From the NCBI GenBank assembly GCA_007922225.1, contig ML679958.1:54330838-54394837 (forward strand): a stretch of DNA of 64,000 nt, given 5' to 3'. Below the pieces are notes generated by a model, which saw nothing but the letters and a program-made list of their open reading frames with translations, was not told where the DNA came from and made no database searches. Within the stretch, counting starts at the first letter, position 1, and each line of letters begins with the position of its first letter. This stretch comes from Emydura subglobosa (lineage: Eukaryota; Chordata; Testudines; Chelidae). The translations under genes and the position numbers were made by a program. Positions 23,700 to 33,544 of the stretch are shown in pieces.

Positions 23700-23984
23700 T
23701 ATTATATTAGGTTAATAATATAAATCATTTTGATAAAAATGATTTTCTTTTGCTGGTGTATTAATGTTATGTTTTTAAAACAACTCCAACATAAATTATG
23801 GCAAAATACCAGCAAATATTGTTAACGAAAGTTTGGTTCTATGTCACAATACTGAACTAGCATAATACCACTAACTCACAGCAATTCTAAGTGAGTTGAA
23901 TGTGAAACTAGATTTTGGTCCTAATATTAATTGCTTAAATTCAGGAAACAAATGAGACAATTTAAAATAAATGGTTCTATCTCA

Positions 23985-24085
23985 CTTATTTTATTTATTT
24001 GTATTGTGGAAGTGCCTAGGACCCCAGGCATAAATCAGAATCCTATTTTGGTAGGCACTCTATAATCCCATAAAAGAAAAAAAAG
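23985..24085 (-). repeat. Ancient SINE/LINE-tail repeat, copy 2
   Basis: Reading TTATTTGTATTGTGGAAGTG, CCTAGGACCCCAGGC and TTTTGGTAGGCACTCTATAA, it is the reverse of the cassette at 3155-3325. It is followed directly by the CT microsatellite. Confidence 0.55.
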
Positions 24086-24086
24086 A

Positions 24087-24088
<2 letters not shown>

Positions 24089-24117
<29 letters not shown>
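24089..24117 (+). repeat. (CT)n microsatellite
   Basis: A pure CT dinucleotide run of about 14 units. Confidence 0.95.
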
Positions 24118-24120
<3 letters not shown>

Positions 24121-24454
24121 CCCAGTGAATACAAGAAGCACCATTATTTAAAGTTATCCTGGAGAACTGCCAGCTAAAATGCCCACCCTCCTTTGGTGAG
24201 TTTATTTGGTCAGCTATGTGGCCACAAGCAAAGAAACATGGAGCTATGGGGTTTCCTAGTGATTCCAAACACAGGTGTGACAGAATTGCAGCTGATCTGT
24301 AATAATTTATGAATACTGAACACTTGGTAGTTATGGGAGGGAGGAGGCTAAAACTACCCAGACATTGGTTGGAAAATAATAAAATACAAAATGTCCAATA
24401 AGTCTTTTGGAAAGTTCTGTGGACAAGTTTTAGTTTCAGAAGGTGGAAGAAGTA

Positions 24455-24610
24455 ATCAGAGGATGCCCTTTTAGACTTCATTGTGACTAACAGGGAAGAA
24501 TTGGCTGCAAATCTGACAGTTGAAGACAATTTGGGTGAAAGTGATCATTAAATGATAGATTTCATGATTTTAAAGCAAGGAAGGAGTGAGAGCAGCATAA
24601 AAAGGAAAAA
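24455..24610 (+). pseudogene. CR1 LINE fragment, end of endonuclease region
   Basis: The frame encodes the segment just after the CR1 endonuclease domain: LDFIVTNREELAANL followed by LGESDH, a stop, then MIDFMILKQGRSES. The same region is present, reversed, at 35080-35230. Only about 150 bp survive. The adjacent single-copy sequence hosts the next LINE insertion. Confidence 0.75.
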
Positions 24611-24671
24611 AAATGTGTCTCATCCCAAGCCTCATCGAGAGACTGTGTGTGTATATTTTATATGTTTATAT

Positions 24672-25592
24672 GTTGTTGTTCATCCTTCAGGTTCGAAAAT
24701 GACCATGACATCACTAGTTGGTTTTGTTTCTGTGAATGCATGAGTGGATGATCAGGCCAATTTGAGCTTTGAACTGTCTGTCGCACACTGAACAAGAGAT
24801 ACCACAATGGGTTGCTTGTTTTTACAGTGGACCTGCTGCTGTTCTGAAATTTATGCTGCTTTTGCTTCTGCTATGCCTCAGCAGTTCTCCTCTGCTCATA
24901 GACTGTGGCTCCAGTACGGATGAAGCTTCACTAGGGAGAATGATCATGAGTGGGATCTTCCCAAAACTCTGGATCAATGTTGAAACACCCCAAGGATAAC
25001 TTGAGGGAGTCTTTGAAATATTTCTTCTGACCTCACTAAGAGCACCTTCCCTCCTTTAGCTCGCTGTAAAATATCTTCCTTGGCAGTCACTCATCTGACA
25101 TTCTGATGATGTGGCCTGCCCATCTCATCTGTGACTTCATCAACAGGGTATGTGTGCTTGGAATGCCTGCCAGTATGAGAACCTCAATAGCCAGAACCTT
25201 GTCTTGACATCTTATCCTCATCAGTTTCCTCAGACAGCCCATGTTATAGTGGTTCAGTTTCATAGCATGGCGTCTGTACATCGTCCAGGTTTCACATACA
25301 TATATCAGAGTTGGCAACATGATGGCTTTGTAGGCCTTCAGCTTGTTTGTTGACTGATGTCTCTGCTCCCATACATTTCCATGTAGTCTGCCAAAGGCCA
25401 CACTTGTTTTGGCAATTCTGGTGTTGATTTCATCATCAATGTGAACTGCATGTGACAATGTAGAGCTGAAGTAGCTGAACTTGTCCATTGCTTGGGGGGT
25501 TTGGCCATTCACTGTGATTGTAGGAGCTGTGTGTGGCTTTCTGGTGCAGGCTGATACATCACTTCTGTCTTCTTGATGTTGATTGTGAGACC
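24672..25592 (-). mobile_element. Non-CR1 LINE ORF2 C-terminus and 3' end, flanked by TSD
   Basis: On the minus strand the frame encodes the C-terminal part of a LINE protein. Visible are TVNGQTPQAMDKFSY, HAVHIDDEINTRIAKTSVAF, LPTLIYVCETWT, LRKLMRIRCQDK and MRWAGHIIRMSDE. After frame breaks comes a terminal zinc finger CSVCDRQF...GLIIHSCIH (C-x2-C-x12-H-x3-H, 24790-24731). A frameshift near 25527 breaks the upstream frame. The element ends in an AAC-rich tail at 24672. It is flanked by 12-bp duplications ATATGTTTATAT (24660-24671 and 25593-25604), so it is a complete 5'-truncated insertion. The clade is probably RTE-like but not proven. It is not a host gene despite its 200-codon frame. Confidence 0.8.
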
Positions 25593-25604
25593 ATATGTTT
25601 ATAT

Positions 25605-25839
25605 ACACCCATACCAACACCCTAACTTCTATGTTCTGTGTTTTGATATCTTTCCACTGCTTCACCCACCTACTCCCCAAAACTACACCATACACCAGAG
25701 AAGGAAGTTTCCTCTCCCAGCAAACTCCCTTTACCATACCTATTGACAAGTTGTTAAGAGTTCTAATGATGCACCGTTTTTCCTGGTCTGGCAGAAACAT
25801 GACAGAGCTTTGCCAGCAGTGATGAAATCCACATACATA
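25605..25839. other. Unclassified interval between LINE and LTR-like block
   Basis: No gene seen. A short stretch near 25745-25815 may be leader sequence of the LTR element to its right on the minus strand, but I see no convincing primer-binding site. Confidence 0.35.
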
Positions 25840-26830
25840 TAAACAGAAAGGTATTTATGAAAGAACAGTTTTCATAGCAACAGTTTTACAATATCAACCA
25901 GAATGCATAAATTGTGCAGATAGATCCCGTAAGGTTCCTTGGGTCTCCTACAAGGTGCCCTCTCTGGCAGAAGCAGGGAATTGATGTTTGCACCGAGTGG
26001 GGTGATCAGTCATTCTAGTTTTACCATTGGGTACCATTGGGTACATGGTAGCAAAGGTTTCCTGGATGGGAGCTGGGCCAGTAAGAAGTCTGTGACTCAG
26101 GTTCCTGTCTGAGGGCTAAACCGATAAATAGTCAATGGATCAGCCTTCCGGGAGTGATCAAATAAGCAGTCAATAGTTCAAGCCCCCCGGGGTGTGGGAT
26201 GATCAACAAACGGTCAATAGCTCAGGTATCTTGACAGATTGCTGAGCAAACAAACAGTTAATAACTGAGGGCTGAGAGAACAAACCAGAAATAGTTCAGG
26301 CCTCCTGACCTAGACAGTAGTGCTCATCCATCCCCAAATTCTTAGGCCTGGTGTAGAGGTCCCATCCCAGGGTTATCTGGTCCCAACTCAGGACCTTTGA
26401 AGCAGTGGGTGATCCGACTGCTAGGAAATGTGAAGTTGTTGCCTCACTTCCTGGGAACACAGCAGATCCAAAGACTCATTTTCCTGGGGGGCTTCCTACT
26501 GGTGTCAGGTTGAGTCGTTCCATGGTTGCTGGAGCCTAGTTCCTCATCTCCTCCCTGAGTAACTGTTTGAACTTCCTCTCTGAGTTCCTCCATCCTCTGG
26601 TGCCGCAGATTGCCTTTTCTCCAGGCCAACTTTGAGCGCCATCACCTGCCAAAGATGACAGTGGGTTCCGTGGGACATATGGCTCTTTCCCTGATCTGAC
26701 CCCAACAGAGCTGCAAGGCCTAGCCCTTATACTTCCTGCCCTGTCCCCACATTGCTGTGAGGAGGAAGGAGCAGGGATAACTACATCGAACACGATGAAT
26801 TAACCCCTGTATGCTGGAATGAGGCCACTC
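25840..26830 (-). mobile_element. LTR-like block with internal tandem repeats
   Basis: The block is GC-richer than its surroundings. On the minus strand it has a TATA-like box (TATAAGGG, 26734-26727) but no clear AATAAA. It ends near a GC-rich inverted motif (GAATGAGG...CCTCATTC, 26817-26841). Layout and composition resemble other turtle LTRs, yet no TG/CA termini or duplication are clear. The minus-strand open frames at 26444-26793 have no recognisable domain. It could instead be an unrelated repeat. Confidence 0.4.
26119..26311 (+). repeat. Imperfect tandem repeat (about 5 units of 30-44 bp)
   Basis: The word GTCAATAG and variants recur at 26131, 26169, 26213 and 26257, with a weaker copy near 26287. 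Each is followed by a TCAGG-like word and a GATC/GAG spacer containing AACAAAC-like sequence. Such short direct repeats are common in the U3 region of LTRs. Confidence 0.6.
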
Positions 26831-26861
26831 CGCCTCATTCCAGATCCCCAAAACTATCACA

Positions 26862-27016
26862 AGACACAAGATGGGTGAGGCAATATCTTTTAAAGAACCA
26901 ACTTCTGCTGGTGAAAGAGAGAAGTTTTCACATTTCCAGAGATCTTTTTTCAGACCTCACCCACCTTGTGTCTCTATTATCCTGGGACCAATGTAGCTAC
27001 AACAACATTGCATACA
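26862..27016 (+). mobile_element. Penelope-like element 3' end with inverted head
   Basis: The antisense head (AGACACAAGATGGGTGAGG, 26862-26880, then ATATCTTTTAAAGAACCAAC) is followed by the sense tail (CCTCACCCACCTTGTGTCT, 26955-26973, then ATTATCCTGGGACCAATG). Head and tail share a 19-bp inverted repeat matching at 18 positions, so the block can fold. The same head-to-tail layout occurs at 23081-23699. A CR1 fragment follows within a few bases. Confidence 0.7.
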
Positions 27017-27017
27017 C

Positions 27018-27715
27018 GGAATAAAAGAGAAGCAATCATGGGATAAGAGGGAAGGTCTTCTCATGGATCAGTGACTGGCTAAAAGGTGGGAAACAAAGGG
27101 TAGGAATCAATGGTCAGTTTTCAGAATGGAGAGAGGTAAATAATGGTGTTCTCCAGGGATCTTTACTGGCACAAATGCTGTTCAACATACTCATAAATGA
27201 TCTGGAAAAGGGTGTAAACAGTAAAATGGCAAAATCTGCAGATGATATAATAGTTAAATTGAAAGTAAAGTGCAAAGAGTTACAAAGGGATCTCACAAAA
27301 CTGGGTGACTGGGCAGCAAAATGGCAGATGAAATTCATGTTGATAAATGCAAAATAATGAACATTGAGAAACAAAATTCCAACTATATATACAAAATGAT
27401 GGGGTCTAAATTAGCTGTTATCATTCAAGAAAGAGCTCTTCTAGTCATTCTGGGTAGTTCTCTGAAAACATCCACTCAAAGCTAACAAAATGTTAGGAAC
27501 CATTAGGAACAGGATAGATAATAGAACAGAACATATCATAATGCCACTCTATAAATCTATGGTATGCCCACACCTTGAATACTGCATGCTGTTCTGGTGC
27601 CCCCCCCCCCCCATTCTCAAAAAAACATATATTAGAATTGTAAAAGGTCCAGAGAAGGGCAACAAAAATGATTAAGGGTATGGAACAGGTTCCAGATGAG
27701 GAGAGTCAGAAAATG
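27018..27715 (+). pseudogene. CR1 LINE ORF2 fragment (RT palm to thumb and C-terminal part)
   Basis: The frame reads the CR1 palm-thumb region: INDLEKGVNSKMAKSADDI at 27190-27250, where the catalytic F/YADD has become SADD, then KLGDWAAKWQMKF, and after frame breaks MLGTIRNRIDNRTE and MPLYKSMVCPHLEYCMLFW. A poly-C run (27600-27613) lies inside. There is no 3' UTR end, so the copy is truncated on both sides. It belongs to a different CR1 subfamily from the 15280-17272 copy. Confidence 0.85.
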
Positions 27716-27778
27716 CCATTTGTCTACCTTTTTGCATGCTGCTTCCACACAGTAGAATGACCTTGAAAATCTAAGAAC

Positions 27779-27862
27779 AGAAGCTGGCCCAATAAAAGAT
27801 GTTACCTATCTTATCTCTCTAATATTCTGAGATTGAGACAGCTACAACCACACTACATACAT
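27779..27862 (+). mobile_element. Penelope-like element 3' end, sense only
   Basis: It reads GAAGCTGGCCCAATAAAAG, TTACCTATCTTATCTCTCTA, ATATTCTGAGATTGAGACAG and CTACAACCACACTACATACA. These are the same 3' terminal words as the other PLE copies, without an inverted head. It is short and diverged. Confidence 0.65.
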
Positions 27863-27985
27863 CTAACTCTAGTCAACCAAACACTATCCTAGCCACACTA
27901 CATCCCTCCTTACAATGCACTGTCTCTGAGAATGTCAGCAATAAAAGGTTTAATATAAACTTTTTCTTTTCAAAATTGGGACATA

Positions 27986-28469
27986 GGCTGTGCCTTTGTC
28001 TACACTTGTGGCTGCATGTAGTGTACGCACAGTTATCTGCTAAAGTGTCCACACTTCGGTGTGTAGCTACATGCGGCCATGAAAGGGTCTGCTAGGTGAG
28101 AGACAATGAGGAAAGGATCTCGCTGCTCCCTGTGAGAGGGAAAGACTCGAGATGCAGGGAGCCTCCAGATCCTTTTCCCACTGCTTCCGCCTTGCCAAAG
28201 CATTTCCCTGTTGCCAGAGCCTTTAGCTGTGGTGGGGACTGGCTCCATCAACAGGGAAGCAGCAGGACACTACATTGATAAAAATAGTAGAGTAGATTTG
28301 GGAGGTACTGCTTGGATATGTAGAGATACAGGTAGGATATAAGTTCTTGTGTGTCTGCACTCTATTTGCCTAAACAGTGCCTCATTCTCTACACTGCTAT
28401 TTATACCTGTGATAGCTGGACATACAGTGTCTATACTCTACATGCCACCATAAGTGTAGGCAGGACATT
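27986..28469. mobile_element. TIR DNA transposon, about 0.48 kb, nonautonomous
   Basis: The left end (GTCTACACTTGTGGCTGCAT, then GTAGTGTACGCAC) pairs with the reverse complement of the right end (GCCTACACTTATGGTGGCAT, then GTAGAGTATAGACAC), about 27 of 33 positions. The interior (28085-28265) is GC-rich with no transposase signature. No clear target duplication was found, so the superfamily is open and the outer limits are approximate by about 10 bp. Confidence 0.65.
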
Positions 28470-30364
28470 CTATCTTCACTGTAAAGCACTTCGTTAATAC
28501 TGAGGCTTTCTGAAACTAATAAATATGAAGAATGGTTCAAAAAAGTCACATTCTTACTCAGCATTGTTTCTTAGGTTTCTTTAAATAGATGCTGATTAAT
28601 TGACATACAAAAACAGGAGAACTGGATTTTATTCTGTCTCATTCATCATCAACAAATTTGTCAGCTAAATTCAAATTACAAGTATAAGAGGCAGAAAGAT
28701 GCAGAAAGCCTGATTTTCATATCCCAAGTTGTGTTTGACTTTGAAATTTGGCATGGAAGTCACTGTGAAAGAATAAATAAGGTGCACTGTGAAATCATTT
28801 TTAAAGTTACACTTCTGACTCTAACTAAACTTAGACATCCTTGGGGTATAAATGTGAAATGCTTAAATGTGACCAGAATTGTATAATGGCATAGGCTTCA
28901 ATCTTATAGAGCTTTAAACATGTGCTTAGCTATAAGCATGTGAATCGTCTCATTGAAATAAACAGACTACTTACTTGCTAGAACTCAGACGTAGGTCTTT
29001 GCAGGTTTGGAGACACAGAAAGTTATTTCTTACTTTTATTGTTATTATTATTATTATTGTTACTATTATTATTATTATTTATTAATTGAATAATTGTTGG
29101 TTTATTTACCTTTATTGTCACTGAGCTTGTATCACCATGAAATTATAACTTGACATAGAAATAAAAACAATGGGATACACACAGCATTCTTTGCTTAAAT
29201 ATGGAAGGTGTAACTTCATTAAACAAACAATAGTTACCTGGAATAAGCCACCCTGAGCTACTGGATTTCAGTTGGTATCAATTACCTATGATACTGTGAA
29301 TCTCTGGGTGACAGAGCAAGCTTGAGGATTGAGGATTGAGGATTGACCGCCTCTGGATACCAAACCCATAATATCCTCCTTATTTTCATGCCAGAAGTAG
29401 GAAAGATGAGATGAAGGGAGCCAAAACCTGATCCAGATATAGAGCCAAAACTTCCTCATCATATCATGTGAATGGCCAGATTCAATGCCCAGATAGTTCA
29501 GGGGGCTTAAAAATCCCCAAATGGTCTTTTCCTAACATACAAACCCACAATAGTACCTGACAAACTCACATCAGTTTAATTTTAACTGCCAAAACCAGAC
29601 TATCTGAATGCCAAGATGAAGGTGAAAAAACCATCACAGCAATCTGATAATTTTGCAATATGGAAAAAATGCCTGCCAGACACTCACATTAGCAATTAGT
29701 TAATCTCTGGCATAACAGCAGATTGATCATGCCTAAAAAAGTGGTGCCAAAGAGGGATGCCTGGCAATAGCTTTCCCACTCCCAGAAAGCAGCCTATATA
29801 CTTGTTGTGTCTTTTGCTCTTTATACCACAAATACAATATGAAGGAACCCATTTGGGTACAGCAGAGTCTAACTTGGTACAGAATGCAATGCCTAATTAT
29901 ATATGGACACTTCCAGGACTCTTGTGGCTTCTGAAACATGAAAGACAAGGAAGACCACTAAAGGGCTCACAAGCTATTTGAAGTGATACTATTCAATCCC
30001 TATGCACTACAATATTCCCCCACACTGAATGGGAGTAAGTCATGTGACCCTGCACCACCCACTGACAGCAAAAAATGGGCAAGCCAAGCCTCAGAATCAA
30101 CTCTAGGATGTTCCATGTGTCCTTCATCTAACACCTACCTCCTCACACACCATATACATGAGAAGGATTAGGGGGAAAAGGTAGGGAAAGGGAAAAACAG
30201 TAGCTTCCAGCAATCTACAAGGAGGGAGGAGGGAAGGATAGTACAGAGGCTGCTGTCTCACCTGCTCCTGCCTGAAATATCCCCACTACCAACCTGCCAA
30301 GCTATGATGTGTCTGCACAAGCCAAAACTCAAGGCCTTATGGAGTGGTTTCTGTTTGGATGAGA
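28470..30364. other. Single-copy DNA with simple repeats
   Basis: No gene seen. A palindromic relic lies at 28890-28975, an (ATT)n run at 29035-29084 and a GAGGATT triplication at 29324-29344. Block 29720-30170 has overlapping open frames but no domain signature. Confidence 0.5.
29035..29084 (+). repeat. (ATT)n microsatellite
   Basis: TTATTATTATT runs with single interruptions; possibly the tail of an old SINE/LINE. Confidence 0.85.
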
Positions 30365-30455
30365 AATCAGTCATAGAATTACCGAAATGTAGGGCTGGAA
30401 GGAACCTTAAGAAGTCATTTAGTCCAGCCCCCTTTGCACAGGAGCTAGTCACAGT
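30365..30455 (-). mobile_element. CR1 LINE 3' end (antisense)
   Basis: The plus strand reads TCATAGAATTACCGAAATGT, then AGGGCTGGAAGGAACCTTAA, then TTTAGTCCAGCCCCCTTTGC. This is the reverse complement of the conserved CR1 3' UTR. Only the last 90 bp survive. Confidence 0.8.
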
Positions 30456-30784
30456 TATGGACCTTGTGTTTTCCTGAGAAAACAGTTGGACTGTTCCTTG
30501 TTACTGCCTCTCTTGCCATCCAAAAGATCAAGGAGGTGTGAAGTTGGGGTGTATTTGCAACCCATTTAGTAGTGTAACAATGGGTGTCCTCCACCTGGAC
30601 TCTGGGATTGGTCATGGTACTTTACTCAATGGAATTGAAATTTACTTATTTCTTTGAAGGTGTCTGGCAGTGTCTGGACAGAGGATTTGCATCATTACTT
30701 TTTTTATTTAACCCTCCCCCCAAAGGTACTATCGCTCTATGGTATGAAGCAATTATTTATTTCTCATTGCAATTAAAATTAGAT

Positions 30785-30870
30785 GTCAAGAATTACAGAA
30801 ATGTAGGTTTGGAAGTGACCTGGAGTGGAAATCTAATTCAGCTCCATGAAGAAGCAGGACTAAGTATCCC
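30785..30870 (-). mobile_element. CR1 LINE 3' end (antisense), second copy
   Basis: It reads AATTACAGAAATGTAGGTTT, GGAAGTGACCTGGAGTGG and AGCTCCATGAAGAAGCAGG, another antisense CR1 tail that is more diverged than the previous one. It abuts the Gypsy-like LTR starting at 30873. Confidence 0.65.
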
Positions 30871-30872
30871 TA

Positions 30873-31050
30873 TGTAACAGAATCATAAACTGTATTATAT
30901 TGCAGCCAGTAGGTGGCACTGTGAATAAAATACCCCGTTTAAATGAACCTCAATGAATCTGACAGCATTCAAGATTCTCTAGATGAACATATCTAGAGTA
31001 TATATGCAAGTTCTGTAGTCAGTCTGTATCTGGTAAAGAAGAACATGACA
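30873..31050 (+). mobile_element. Short 5' LTR of a Gypsy-like retrotransposon
   Basis: It starts TGTAACAG and ends AACATGACA, giving TG...CA termini 178 bp apart, with AATAAA near 30925. The end is immediately followed by a primer-binding site, which fixes the 3' border. No matching 3' LTR was seen downstream, so the element is incomplete. Confidence 0.6.
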
Positions 31051-31063
31051 TGGTGTCAGGAGT
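31051..31063 (+). promoter_or_regulatory. Primer-binding site matching tRNA-Leu
   Basis: TGGTGTCAGGAGT is complementary to the 3' end of vertebrate tRNA-Leu(CAG) including CCA (known tRNA end ACTCCTGACACCA). Thirteen consecutive positions match, directly at the LTR end. Confidence 0.65.
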
Positions 31064-32815
31064 AAACTAAAAACAGAAACAGCAACAAAAGTTATAGACA
31101 GAAGGAAAAGCAACACAAATTGCAGGATCTCATCACCACACACTTTTCAATGCCCTCAGAGCTTTAGCTGTGACAATCCTGCACAATGGACAGACTAGAA
31201 GCAGTATTTTGGAAGATTTCAAATTGCAAACAAACTCCATAAAGAAACTGGAGAAACACGGGTATCTTCTTTAATTTACGCTATGGGGAAGCATGCAGAG
31301 CATATCTTTAAATCTTTTTACTTTACTGAAAACAGTCACACTATGAAAGAGTTCTGTCTATGTTTGATGCACAGAGAAATGTGGTTTATGAAAGAGCATG
31401 TTTTCTTCAGAGAATTCAAGAACCAAGAGAAAATGTTGAATGTTTTATAAGAGCTATGTATACATTGGCTGAAAACTGATTTTGAGAATGCAAACCATGA
31501 AAGACAGGATGGCTATTGGGTTAACAGATAAAAATCTTTCACAGCAGCTACAAGTGAATAGAGATTTAACCCTAGCTATACAGAGAGCAAAACTGTCAGA
31601 ATTAGTAAAATAATAGAAAAAAGGCAGGAGCAACTTGAAACCCGTGAAATTAGTTAGAAACTGTAAGCAGACACTTAAGGGTTAAAAGTCATTACAAAAT
31701 ACCCGGAGGCAAGGAGCGAGAACTCTCAGGCTAAGAGGAAAAAATTCCAATCTACATGCAATAGGTGTGGAAAAGTCATATCCCAAGAGATGATGCATGT
31801 CCAGCCAGAGGCACATGGTGTAATAAATGTATGAAATATGGACATTCTGCAGCTGGTTGCCACACCAAATCAGTCAGTGAGTTGACTCATAATACTGCCA
31901 ATCAGGAGCCATTGTTTCTGGGATCTATCACTTATTATGACATAGAGCCTGCCCAGAGAGTGAAATTGACTTCATGGCAAGACTACTGATTTTAAAATTG
32001 ACTCAGAAACTGACATCACAATCATCTTAGAAGGGACTTTCAATCAGCTGCAATCCCTCTCAAAGCTGAAGTCACCTGACAAAGTTCTGACTAGCCCTGG
32101 CAGTATTCTGAACTGCATAGGCCAGTTCATTACAGAAACAACTTACTAAGGCAAAAGCCATGCATTCAGTGTTCATGTGATCAAAGGATTAAAGACCAAC
32201 AACCTTCACAACCTCAGCATAGCAGCTATGATGGCCCTAGTGAGAAAGATGGAAGAACTTGATGGACGATTTGATGATACTGAACTTTTGAAAGCAAATC
32301 CAGTACAAATCAACTAATTGATCTTGCTAAGTCATACGGTATACAAACTCCTCTACTAGACAGACATTCGAAGAGAATAGTTGTAGATTTATGCAAATCA
32401 AGAAGACATCTTTAACTGGTCATTGCAGATGATTGTTCCAGTTATATGGAAATAATGTACTTGAAAGATATAATATGTCACAGTGTTATCAAGGAACTGA
32501 AGTGCATTGAATTGAAGTGCTCACTTCGGTATTCCAGAACTAGTGACAGATGACAGCCCGCAATTTGCTGCAGTTGAATTGAAATCATTCTGAATTAAAT
32601 ATGATTTTGATCATATTATCAGCAGCCCATATTACCCACAAGCAAATGGAGAGGCTGAAAGAGTCCAAGACAATCCTACAGCAGGAAGATCCATACCTTG
32701 CTCTTCTGTGTTACAGATCAACACCAATAGCAGCTACTGGATATAGTCCAGCACAACTCCTGATGGCATGACAACTCAGAACTACTGTTCAGTCTCCGAA
32801 GTGACCAGACATGAA
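31064..32815 (+). pseudogene. Gypsy-like gag-pol remnant lacking RT and RNase H
   Basis: Gag-like sequence lies around 31380-31610 (words such as RENVECFIRAMYTLAE and NLSQQLQVNRDLTLA, in different frames). A zinc-knuckle region follows: CNRCGK at 31757, a frameshift near 31772, then a CCHC knuckle CNKCMKYGHSAAGC at 31819-31860. A decayed retropepsin region runs 31990-32320, where the catalytic D-T/S-G is degraded to DSET. The next recognisable sequence is already integrase: DDCSSYMEIMYLK at 32428, VTDDSPQF at 32543 and [13 protein letters not shown] at 32624. The expected 1.5 kb or more of reverse transcriptase and RNase H is missing, so a large internal deletion joined protease to integrase near 32330-32370. 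Stops and frameshifts throughout show it is dead. Confidence 0.75.
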
Positions 32816-33445
32816 GACAGCAGCCAAATCAAATAAAAAGGCTAAAAGAGCGTGATGGAGCATTCATGCCGCATAAGGCAGAACAGGTTAAATAAGGATA
32901 ATTAACCTAATAGGATGCATGCGGGGAAAAGTCAGGGATCAAAGGAGATTGAGGAGACTGAAGATTGAACCCCACTGATATAAAGCCAGGAAGTTGGCAG
33001 CAGCCAAGGGCTGCAGTCACTCCTTGGGAGTAGAAAGGTGTGTTTGAGGCTATGGAGTTTAGTTTAGTTATCATCAATTATTATTTCAGAGGATGGAGTT
33101 TGGGCCAGTAAACTCAGAGGAGGCCCAGAAGATAAAAAGGGAAGTAGGAAAGAGTCCAGAGAAGTAGCAACAGGGTCTGGGAAATAGCAGACAATAGCTG
33201 CCAGATGTAGAGTCCCAGGATTGGAATCTGGAGTAGTGGAAGGGCCCGAGTTCCTCAATCAGTTTCTAGGAAAGTGGTAATGCACCTGTCCTTGGACAGG
33301 AAGGCTTACTTGAACAGCAAACAGGCTGCTGCTCCAGTGGGAATTTGATACTCCAAAAGGGTATAGCAACCTGGCTTGAGGGCTGAATCAAGGAGTACCC
33401 CGAGTCCCAGAATGAGAGAGAGAAAGAGACTACAAGTGGACACAG
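32816..33445. other. Unclassified GC-richer block, possibly LTR-derived
   Basis: The segment has a TATA-like word (GATATAAAGCC, about 32979) and moderately GC-rich, G-rich sequence resembling other LTR blocks here. I see no matching TG/CA ends and no similarity to the 30873 LTR. No coding signal. Confidence 0.3.
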
Positions 33446-33513
33446 AATTACCTCACCCACTTTGTCTCTCTAATATCCTGGGACTGACATGGCTACAGCC
33501 ACATTACATACAT
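33446..33513 (+). mobile_element. Penelope-like element 3' end, sense only
   Basis: It reads ATTACCTCACCCACTTTGTC, TCTCTAATATCCTGGGACTG, ACATGGCTACAGCCACATTA. This is the best preserved of the four PLE tails. It is truncated upstream. Confidence 0.75.
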
Positions 33514-33544
33514 AAAACACTTCTGTTGAATAATTAGTCTTTTT

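Noticed and set aside
24116..24529. 137-codon minus-strand frame
   Set aside because: It partly overlaps the CR1 fragment in antisense and has no recognisable domain or start context.
25087..25800. 237-codon minus-strand frame as a host gene
   Set aside because: Its sequence is the C-terminus of a LINE ORF2 protein, with frameshifts on both sides and target-site duplications around it; the first 70 codons are out of the LINE frame and chance.
26119..26311. CRISPR-like array
   Set aside because: Units are imperfect and unequal, with no conserved repeat of 24 bp or more, and the context is eukaryotic.
31765..31989. Active domesticated zinc-knuckle gene
   Set aside because: The frame starts inside the first knuckle after a frameshift, and flanking gag and protease frames are full of stops; it is a Gypsy relic.
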